Part shown: one piece after another, positions 1 to 4,636 of the stretch | Layout: every line of letters starts with the position of its first letter | Numbering within the stretch: position 1 is the stretch's first letter | Source: Ga0077527 sp038106575 | Lineage (GTDB): Bacteria > Pseudomonadota > Gammaproteobacteria > Burkholderiales > SG8-41 | DNA: 5,145 bases | Assembly: GCA_038106575.1 (NCBI GenBank) | Contig: JAYOED010000111.1 | Span: forward strand, 1-5,145 | Direction: 5' to 3' | Translations under genes and position numbers: made by a program | Notes under the pieces: model-generated | Databases searched by the model: none | Told to the model about the DNA's origin: nothing | The model's input: only the letters and a program-made list of their open reading frames with translations

Positions 1-51
1 TTTGGGGTGGTCGCGCTCGCGAGGCAACGACGCGTTTCAGGGGGAACGGGC

Positions 52-85
52 AAAAAAATCCCAACCGGATAAGGGTTGGGATTTT
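52..85 (-). terminator. Intrinsic terminator of ssrA
   Basis: On the minus strand, AAAATCCCAACC (85-74) pairs perfectly with GGTTGGGATTTT (66-55) around a 7-nt loop. The uridine run continues to seven U residues (58-52). It begins seven nucleotides after the CCA end of tmRNA and is a textbook rho-independent terminator for it. The left-most 51 bases of the window beyond it show no recognisable feature. Confidence 0.93.
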
Positions 86-91
86 GAGTAT

Positions 92-456
92 TGGTGGAGG
101 CGGCGGGAATCGAACCCGCGTCCGCAAGCCCTCCACAGTCAGGACTACATGCTTAGCCTGGTTATTTGGGTCTCGCCTCGCACCCGCCAACCGGCAGGCT
201 GGTGTCTGGCCAGTCGCTTCGACGGATCCGCAGAATTAAGCGACCAAACTCTGCGGAGAGGCTGATGTAAATGACGCTGCACCGGTTTCCCGGCCTGACC
301 CATCAGCAGATCAGTGCAGCGTCTAGCCGGTATTAGGCGGCTAGAGCGTAACGCTCGTCGTTGGCGTGTATAAAGTTTCCAGCGGATTTACAAGGTGACT
401 GGACCTTGGCATGCCCTGTGCTGCTTTGTGACCCACGTCGAAACCAGGTCGCCCCC
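92..456 (-). ncRNA. ssrA: Transfer-messenger RNA (tmRNA), one-piece
   Basis: tmRNA rescues ribosomes stalled on broken mRNAs: its alanine-charged tRNA-like part enters the A site, then a short internal reading frame adds a degradation tag. On the minus strand the 5' end GGGGGCG pairs over seven positions (one G-U) with CGCCUCC at the 3' end, which is followed by the encoded ACCA, so the mature ends are at 456 and 92. The T arm is intact (GCGGG stem, UUCGAUU loop, plus-strand 103-119), and the 5' part contains the family-typical GGUUUCGACG. The tag frame lies at 333-365, with its stop codon in the loop of a CTAGCCG/CGGCTAG stem, as in helix 5 of known tmRNAs. The length of 365 nt is normal. 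It is followed by its own terminator and lies 93 nt downstream of the MupP-type gene on the same strand. The identity is certain; the exact ends come from acceptor-stem pairing. Confidence 0.98.
333..365 (-). other. ssrA: tmRNA tag reading frame, ANDERYALAA
   Basis: Reading the minus strand from 365, the codons are GCC AAC GAC GAG CGT TAC GCT CTA GCC GCC TAA, giving the tag ANDERYALAA. The GCC resume codon follows the usual unpaired A-rich stretch (GGAAACTTTATACAC). The LAA-type end is the known recognition signal for ClpXP and related proteases. The tag differs from the E. coli ANDENYALAA at one position (R for N). Confidence 0.96.
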
Positions 457-458
457 AT

Positions 459-496
459 GTCCTTCAGATGGCGCCTTACCAGCTGAGTTCAAGGAC
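459..496 (-). other. Hairpin in the 5' leader of pre-tmRNA
   Basis: On the minus strand GTCCTT (496-491) pairs with AAGGAC (464-459). Inside it, CAGCTGG (485-479) pairs with CCATCTG (471-465) with one C-U mismatch, closing a 7-nt loop; a 5-nt bulge separates the two helices. Only two nucleotides separate the hairpin from the mature tmRNA 5' end. There is no U run, so it is not an intrinsic terminator. It probably forms part of the precursor that RNase P removes, but a function is not shown by the sequence. Confidence 0.55.
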
Positions 497-511
497 GGTT
501 TAGCACTAATG

Positions 512-520
512 ATTATCTCA
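512..520 (-). promoter_or_regulatory. Probable ssrA promoter, extended -10
   Basis: The minus strand reads TGA GATAAT, a TGn motif plus a 5/6 match to TATAAT, inside an AT-rich stretch. No good -35 is visible at 16-18 nt spacing, which fits an extended -10 promoter. The predicted start is near 505, giving a leader of about 49 nt before the mature tmRNA. A perfect inverted repeat, ATATCG-N7-CGATAT (520-538), lies directly upstream in the spacer region. Confidence 0.55.
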
Positions 521-549
521 TATCGGGAAAATCGATATAAGAAAATGTT

Positions 550-1194
550 TTATATAAGTTTTTCTATTTCATCCGGTGTGGAGACCACGCTATCCGCACC
601 CCACTCGTCGGGGTTGCCGCCATTGAGGTAGCCGAAGCGGACAGCGACAGTGCGCATGCCTGCGGCACGGCCGGCTTCGATGTCACGACGGTCGTCGCCG
701 ACGTAATGGCAGGCTGACGGCTTGATGCGGATGATTTCGCAGGCAGCTAGCAGCGGCGCCGGATGGGGTTTCAGGTGTCCCGTGGTGTCGCCGCCGATGA
801 TGCAGGCGGTGCGTGCGGCATAACCGAGTTGTTCGATCAGCGGTTTGGCGAAACGTTCGGCCTTGTTGGTGACGATGCCCCAGACAATATCTTTTTGTTC
901 GAGTGCATCGATCAGGCGGGCCATGCCCGGAAACAGTACGGTGTCACGGCACAGGTTATTTTCGTAAATCGACAGAAATTCCTCGCGCATTGCTGTGTAA
1001 TCGGCGTGATCGGGCCCCATGCCGAAACCGACGCCGAGCAGTCCGCGCGCACCCAGGGACGTGACCTTGCGGGTGTCGGCGAGCTGTACCGGCGGAAGGC
1101 CACGTGCGGCCCGCATGGCATTGATGGCGTAGCCGAGATCGGGCGCGGTATCGGCAAAGGTGCCGTCGAGATCGAACAGGATCGCGCGACTCAT
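550..1194 (-). CDS. mupP: HAD-IA phosphatase, MupP type (phosphoglycolate phosphatase-like, Gph)
   Basis: This is a 214-residue cytoplasmic haloacid-dehalogenase-fold phosphatase. All four HAD motifs are present: the nucleophile motif DLDGT at 8-12 (D8 nucleophile, D10 acid/base), VTNK at 108-111 (T109), the motif III lysine K142 in KPHP, and GDD at 166-168 followed by D171 for magnesium. The helical cap between motifs I and II marks subfamily IA. Such proteins are usually annotated as phosphoglycolate phosphatase. However, GDDRRDIEAG, the NPDEWGAD segment near the C terminus, and the position directly after ubiG match what I recall of Pseudomonas MupP, the N-acetylmuramate 6-phosphate phosphatase of cell-wall recycling. 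The start ATG shares one base with the ubiG stop (TGATG) and has no clear ribosome-binding site, so translation is probably coupled. The fold is certain; the substrate is inferred. Confidence 0.9.
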   Translation of the reverse strand: MSRAILFDLDGTFADTAPDLGYAINAMRAARGLPPVQLADTRKVTSLGARGLLGVGFGMGPDHADYTAMREEFLSIYENNLCRDTVLFPGMARLIDALEQKDIVWGIVTNKAERFAKPLIEQLGYAARTACIIGGDTTGHLKPHPAPLLAACEIIRIKPSACHYVGDDRRDIEAGRAAGMRTVAVRFGYLNGGNPDEWGADSVVSTPDEIEKLI

Positions 1195-1898
1195 CAGCAG
1201 GTGGGCGCGCGGGCGCAGAGTATGTAGTTGACGCTGGCATCAGCTTCCAGCGCGTAGGTCTTGTTGAACGGGTTGTAGGTCATACCGGTAACACCATCGA
1301 CTTCGAGACCGGCATCGCGGCAGAAGCGCGCAAGCTCGGACGGTTTGATGAAGCGCGCGTAGTCATGGGTGCCGCGCGGCAGCAGGTTAAGCACGTATTC
1401 GGCACCGATGATGGCGTAAAGATAGGATTTGGGGTTGCGGTTGAGAGTGGCGAAAAATGCATGGCCACCGGGTTTAAGCAGATCGGCGCAGGCTTGGACG
1501 ACTGCGGCCGGATCTGGCACATGCTCAAGCATTTCCATGCAGGTCACCACCGAAAACCCGTTTGGGGCCTCAAGCGCGAGTTCTTCGACGGCGACATTGC
1601 GATAATTGATTTCCAACCCTGAGATGCGCAGATGCAGTTGCGCGACTTTCAGCGGCTTTACCGCCAGATCAATGCCGGTGACTTTCGCGCCACGAGTGGC
1701 CATGGCCTCCGTGAGGATACCTCCGCCGCAGCCAACATCTAGTACATTCTTGCCATTCAATCCTGCGATGCGGTCGATGTAATCCAGCCGCAGCGGATTA
1801 ATTTCGTGCAGCGGGCGGAATTCGCTTTCCGGATCCCACCAGCGGTGGGCCAGTACGCTGAATTTTTCCAGCTCGGCTGGATCGACGTTGGTATTCAT
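1194..1898 (-). CDS. ubiG: Ubiquinone biosynthesis O-methyltransferase UbiG
   Basis: UbiG carries out both O-methylations of ubiquinone synthesis (2-polyprenyl-6-hydroxyphenol and 3-demethylubiquinone), using S-adenosylmethionine. The 234-residue protein has the family N terminus (MNTNVDPAELEKFS, then AHRWWDP), SAM motif I VLDVGCGGG at 52-60, acidic GID at about 75-77, CMEMLEHVPDP around 120-130, KPGG at 142-145, and the UbiG-typical NRNPKSY and HDYARFIKPSEL segments. Length is normal. I chose the ATG at 1898 because it forms a classic ATGA overlap with the mtaD stop and begins with the family-typical MNTNVDPAE; an in-frame ATG at 1919 would add seven residues inside mtaD. It is the middle gene of the mtaD-ubiG-mupP operon. 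Its by-product SAH is a possible substrate of the MtaD-type enzyme encoded just upstream. Confidence 0.97.
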   Translation of the reverse strand: MNTNVDPAELEKFSVLAHRWWDPESEFRPLHEINPLRLDYIDRIAGLNGKNVLDVGCGGGILTEAMATRGAKVTGIDLAVKPLKVAQLHLRISGLEINYRNVAVEELALEAPNGFSVVTCMEMLEHVPDPAAVVQACADLLKPGGHAFFATLNRNPKSYLYAIIGAEYVLNLLPRGTHDYARFIKPSELARFCRDAGLEVDGVTGMTYNPFNKTYALEADASVNYILCARAPTC

Positions 1899-3205
1899 GG
1901 ACGTATTTTCGCCCGCCATGCGTGAGCTCGTGCACGCAGCGAGGATTCGTCGAGACCGGTAAGCTGGCCACCGGCGACCAGTTGCCTGCCGGCAACCCAG
2001 ACATCGCTGACCTGTTCGCGGCCGGCAGCGTAAACCAGATGCGAAACAGGGTCGTAGTAGGGTGACGTTTCCAGAGTAGCGAGATTGACCGCGACCAGGT
2101 CAGCCTTTTTCCCGGATTTGATTGAACCGATGCGAGATTGCAGTCCTAGCGCGCGTGCGCCGCCGAGCGTGGCGCATTCCAGGGCCTGGTGCCCGGGCAT
2201 CACGGTCGGGTCGCCGCTGCTGCCCTTTGCCAGCAGCGCCGCAAGGCGCATTTCACTGAAGAGATCGAGGCGGTTGTTGCTGGTTGCACCGTCGGTGCCC
2301 AGTCCGATATTCACGCCGGCGTGCAGCAGGGCAGCTACCGGTGCGATTCCGCTGGCGAGCTTGAGATTGGAAGATGGGCAATGCGCAACCGAACACCCGT
2401 TACGGGCATAAAGTTCAATTTCACTTTGATCGAGATGCACGCTGTGCACGGCAATCAGTCCCGGGCCCGGCAGCCCGGCTTTTTCGAGACGTGTCAGGGG
2501 TCGTACGCCGTGCTGTTTCAGGCTTTCGGCGACTTCCTGGGCGGTCTCGTGGACGTGGATATGCACCGGCAGATCCAGTTCTCCAGCGTAAGTCGCAACC
2601 TGTGCGAAGGTTGCATCGGAGACGGTGAACGGCGCGTGCGGAGCAAGGCAGAAGGATAGCAGCGGTTCATCGCGCATGGCATCGCGCAGTGCCATGCCCT
2701 TGCTCAGGTAGTCCTGAGCGTCGCTTGCATAGGCGCTGCTAAACTCAATGACGATGATGCCTAGGGCGCCGCGTATCCCAGACTGCAGCGCTGCACGGGC
2801 GGCGGCTTCTGGGAAAAAATACATATCGTTGAAGCAGGTGGTGCCCCCGCGCAGCATTTCCGCGCAGGCGAGCAAAGTGCCGTCATAGACGAACTCTTCG
2901 GAAACCATGCGGCCCTCTGCGGGCCAGATGTAGTTCTGCAGCCAGTCCATCAGCGCCAGGTCATCGGCCATGCCGCGCATCAGTGCCATCGCGGCGTGGG
3001 TGTGCAGATTGACTAGCCCCGGTATCAGGGCATGGTCGGGCAGGACGATGCGTTCGGCATCAGGGTGTTTTGCCAGAGCCTCTTCAGCCGGCAGTACGGC
3101 GGCAATGGTATCGCCGGTGATCACTGCGGCGTGATCGGTCAGCGTGACGCCAGCGGGTTCGACCGGGACGATCCAGCGCGGCTCGATGAGTGTGGTTGTA
3201 GGCAT
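1895..3205 (-). CDS. mtaD: 5-methylthioadenosine/S-adenosylhomocysteine deaminase (TRZ/ATZ amidohydrolase)
   Basis: This is a 436-residue cytoplasmic amidohydrolase that, by family, deaminates methylthioadenosine and/or SAH to the inosine forms. The metal centre is complete: H68 and H70 in LHTH, H217 and catalytic E220 in HIHVHE, H254 in AVHS, and D305 in GTDG. The start of the barrel is marked by IPGLVNLHTH (61-70), and NMKL-like NLKLASG (280-286) and SNNRLDLFSEMR (309-320) are also typical of MTA/SAH deaminases. A C-terminal beta-sandwich segment (GSIKSGKKADLV) closes the fold. It is the first gene of the operon and overlaps ubiG by 4 nt. No Shine-Dalgarno is evident before the ATG, but the N terminus (TLIEPRWIVPVEP) looks like the family's. 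Other amidohydrolase substrates are possible; the position next to ubiG supports MTA/SAH. Confidence 0.93.
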   Translation of the reverse strand: MPTTTLIEPRWIVPVEPAGVTLTDHAAVITGDTIAAVLPAEEALAKHPDAERIVLPDHALIPGLVNLHTHAAMALMRGMADDLALMDWLQNYIWPAEGRMVSEEFVYDGTLLACAEMLRGGTTCFNDMYFFPEAAARAALQSGIRGALGIIVIEFSSAYASDAQDYLSKGMALRDAMRDEPLLSFCLAPHAPFTVSDATFAQVATYAGELDLPVHIHVHETAQEVAESLKQHGVRPLTRLEKAGLPGPGLIAVHSVHLDQSEIELYARNGCSVAHCPSSNLKLASGIAPVAALLHAGVNIGLGTDGATSNNRLDLFSEMRLAALLAKGSSGDPTVMPGHQALECATLGGARALGLQSRIGSIKSGKKADLVAVNLATLETSPYYDPVSHLVYAAGREQVSDVWVAGRQLVAGGQLTGLDESSLRARAHAWRAKIRP

Positions 3206-3233
3206 TGGTGAATAGAACGATCGCTACCAGGGC

Positions 3234-3239
3234 ATTGTA
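3234..3239 (-). promoter_or_regulatory. Possible -10 element for the mtaD-ubiG-mupP operon
   Basis: The minus strand has TACAAT (5/6 match to TATAAT) between the upstream terminator and mtaD. A start near 3227 would leave a leader of about 20 nt. No convincing -35 exists; that position falls inside the terminator hairpin. The call rests on the need for a promoter after a strong terminator as much as on the hexamer. Confidence 0.3.
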
Positions 3240-3241
3240 TT

Positions 3242-3272
3242 AAAAAAAAAGCCCTGCCGAAGCAGGGCTTTT
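3242..3272 (-). terminator. Intrinsic terminator after the OmpA-family gene
   Basis: On the minus strand AAAAGCCCTGC (3272-3262) pairs perfectly with GCAGGGCTTTT (3257-3247) around a UUCG tetraloop, followed by an uninterrupted run of nine U residues (3250-3242). It starts 16 nt after the OmpA-family stop codon and isolates that gene from mtaD. The plus strand has only four T after the stem, so termination in that direction would be weak. Confidence 0.96.
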
Positions 3273-3288
3273 GATCAAAAAATATTGC

Positions 3289-4062
3289 TTAACGGCGAGA
3301 CTTCTTTTTTGCCGCAGCTTTCTTCTTTTTGGCTTTAGCTTTTGGCTTGCGCAGATCCAGCGCGCGGCCGACTACTTCCACGGTGACACGGCGGTTCGGT
3401 GACAGACACTCGATCAGCTGCTTGCGCTGCATCTTGTTGTCGCAGAACTTGGTGACCGGGATCGACTGTTTCGGGCCTTTACCTTCCCAGAAAATCAGCT
3501 TCTGGTCGACGCCCTTGGAGACGATGTAGTCCTTCACTGCGATCGCGCGGCGCTCCGAAAGCTTCATGTTGTGGCTTAAGTTGCCGATGCGATCGGTGTG
3601 ACCTGTGACGATGACTGCGCCGATGTTGACTGGACCGCGGGTGCGGTTTTTCTTCTTCAGGCCGGCGAGGAACTTGTCAAAGTCCTTCTTGTTGCTGTCA
3701 GTCATTTCAGCCTTGTTGAACCCCATGCCTTGCAGCTCGACCTTTTGGGTCACGTTCACCATACGGGGCTTTTTCTTCTTGGCCTTAGCTTTTGCTTTAG
3801 CTTTCTTAGGGGGCTTAGCTTTTTTCGGAGCAGCTGATTTTTTCGGAGCCGACTTTTTCACCAGATCCGGATCGCACTGGGCGATGGCTAAGGCAGGAGT
3901 CCACGCACTAGTACGAACGCAGACACCGGCACCGGCTGCTTTGACGACTCCACCACGGGTATCCGTCAGGTATCCGTCTTTAGACTGCGCAAATCCGAGC
4001 GCAGGTGCAAACGCGGCAGCTGCAACGGCGCTTGCAATGGTTATCCTAAGAACTGAACGCAT
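3289..4062 (-). CDS. Secreted OmpA-family peptidoglycan-binding protein with lysine-rich linker and tail
   Basis: The 257-residue product begins with a Sec signal peptide (R2 and R6, then an alanine-rich hydrophobic stretch; likely cleavage after GFA, residue 25). Residues 31-68 (YLTDTRGG to CDPDLV, with C48 and C63) resemble the short N-terminal segment of betaproteobacterial OmpA-family proteins. Residues 69-98 form a linker with 16 lysines in 30 positions. The OmpA C-terminal domain follows: VTGHTDRIGN (152-161), LSERRAIAVKDY (168-179) and SPNRRVTVEV (221-230). D157 and R172, spaced 15 apart as in known domains that grip diaminopimelate, are present. A basic tail (239-257: 10 K, 2 R) ends the protein. 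There is no beta-barrel, so it is probably periplasmic, bound to peptidoglycan. The ATG at 4062 is chosen because AGGAGGA lies 8 nt upstream and the signal peptide begins there; a start at 4143 would bury it. It is monocistronic, with its own terminator, and divergent from gyrA. Confidence 0.93.
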   Translation of the reverse strand: MRSVLRITIASAVAAAAFAPALGFAQSKDGYLTDTRGGVVKAAGAGVCVRTSAWTPALAIAQCDPDLVKKSAPKKSAAPKKAKPPKKAKAKAKAKKKKPRMVNVTQKVELQGMGFNKAEMTDSNKKDFDKFLAGLKKKNRTRGPVNIGAVIVTGHTDRIGNLSHNMKLSERRAIAVKDYIVSKGVDQKLIFWEGKGPKQSIPVTKFCDNKMQRKQLIECLSPNRRVTVEVVGRALDLRKPKAKAKKKKAAAKKKSRR

Positions 4063-4070
4063 GTTTTTGA

Positions 4071-4077
4071 TCCTCCT
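4071..4077 (-). promoter_or_regulatory. Strong Shine-Dalgarno of the OmpA-family gene
   Basis: The minus strand reads AGGAGGA, 8 nt before the ATG at 4062. It fixes the start codon and is the only near-consensus ribosome-binding site before any of the protein genes here, suggesting high expression of this protein. Confidence 0.9.
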
Positions 4078-4090
4078 GTTTTGCGAAAAG

Positions 4091-4096
4091 AGTATA
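4091..4096 (-). promoter_or_regulatory. Candidate proximal -10 for the OmpA-family gene
   Basis: TATACT (5/6 to consensus) on the minus strand, with TTTCCG as a weak -35 at 17 nt spacing (4119-4114). Transcription would start near 4084, only a few bases before the Shine-Dalgarno. It is an alternative to, or a second promoter beside, the distal element at 4191-4199. Confidence 0.35.
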
Positions 4097-4190
4097 AGGA
4101 CGTGCCGGATAGCCGGAAAAACCGATAAATCGAATCTCCCCAAAGGCTACTAGATATCACATCCTTAATATCTGAGTAAACCTCGCCGCG

Positions 4191-4216
4191 ATCATAACAT
4201 GTTTCTAAAAAAAAAA
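4191..4216 (-). promoter_or_regulatory. Candidate distal extended -10 promoter with upstream T tract, OmpA-family gene
   Basis: On the minus strand TGT TATGAT (4199-4191) is an extended -10 with a 5/6 core match. A run of ten T (4216-4207) lies just upstream and could act as a bent, UP-like element. The predicted start near 4184 gives a leader of about 120 nt. There is no recognisable -35 hexamer. Confidence 0.4.
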
Positions 4217-4500
4217 GCATAGTGCCTGCCGGCCCCGGCATCCGTGCTGGACGGGACTAAATTTCACTTTATGGAACTGAGGGAAGGCCATGCTCTACGG
4301 AGGGCATTATGGGTTACTTTGCATCGCCGCATAAGAACGTAGGATGTCTTCAGCTGCTGAAGCTGCGGTTCATTTCTTGAAGGTCTGGCAGTGTTGGTGC
4401 CACCGAGGATATTCACCACTGCTTGTCCGCGCCTGGGCTGTGAAATTGCCTGCACGTCGAGTACGGCGCCGGCGCGGCAATTTGCCACACGTTCCCGAAT
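4217..4500. other. Intergenic stretch without a convincing gene
   Basis: This part of the 574 bp gap between the OmpA-family gene and gyrA has no protein gene I recognise. The longest frames (plus 4391-4585, minus 4264-4488) show no known motif and no ribosome-binding site. It does contain dyad sequences: TGCCGG-CC-CCGGCA near 4228-4241, CTTCAGC-T-GCTGAAG at 4348-4362, GCGCCGGCGC at 4466-4475 and GGCAA-T-TTGCC at 4476-4486. A 23-codon frame at 4309-4380 (plus) follows GGAGG at 5 nt spacing but has no other support. Confidence 0.5.
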
Positions 4501-4554
4501 GACCGGTATCGCCGGTTTACCGGCAGTTTTATGGGCATTTTACGGTGCTTCGCA

Positions 4555-4563
4555 TGATAGAAT
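4555..4563 (+). promoter_or_regulatory. Probable gyrA promoter, extended -10
   Basis: TGA TAGAAT combines a TGn extension with a 5/6 match to TATAAT. The -35 position (GCATTT at 4535-4540) is poor. The start would be near 4570, giving a leader of about 67 nt. Two copies of GACCGGT-N4-CCGG lie either side of it, at 4501 and 4591. Confidence 0.55.
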
Positions 4564-4636
4564 TCCACGCTTTGTAACTACTTGATCCGCGACCGGTCGC
4601 ACCGGCCAGGAAAGCGGAATATCACCCAGACATCTC

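Noticed and set aside
92..120. Integration site of a mobile element at the tmRNA 3' end
   Set aside because: tmRNA 3' ends are common attachment sites, but here the gene's own terminator follows directly, with no integrase and no repeated copy of the 3' end in the window.
2..265. Plus-strand open frame of 87 codons
   Set aside because: It lies antisense to the ssrA terminator and the 3' half of tmRNA; the RNA gene explains the sequence and the protein has no recognisable motif.
459..496. A tRNA gene upstream of tmRNA, suggested by CTCAGCTGGT
   Set aside because: No acceptor stem, T arm (GTTCGA) or CCA end can be placed around it; only a D-arm-like string is present, and the hairpin explains the pairing.
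763..1227. Plus-strand open frame of 154 codons
   Set aside because: It is antisense to the MupP-type gene, which has all HAD motifs; a long shadow frame is expected in GC-rich DNA.
3605..4153. Plus-strand open frame rich in Phe, Leu and Ala, resembling a membrane protein
   Set aside because: It is antisense to the OmpA-family gene; lysine codons (AAA/AAG) read in reverse give TTT/CTT, which makes the apparent hydrophobic stretches.
4204..4245. Intrinsic terminator on the minus strand (TGCCGG-GG-CCGGCA with a later T10 run)
   Set aside because: The T run lies about 10 nt beyond the stem instead of abutting it, and there is no identified minus-strand gene upstream for it to serve. The T tract is better placed as part of the OmpA-family promoter.
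4264..4488. Minus-strand 74-codon open frame in the gap before gyrA
   Set aside because: It has no ribosome-binding site or recognisable motif, and its composition does not look like that of a protein; it is most likely chance.
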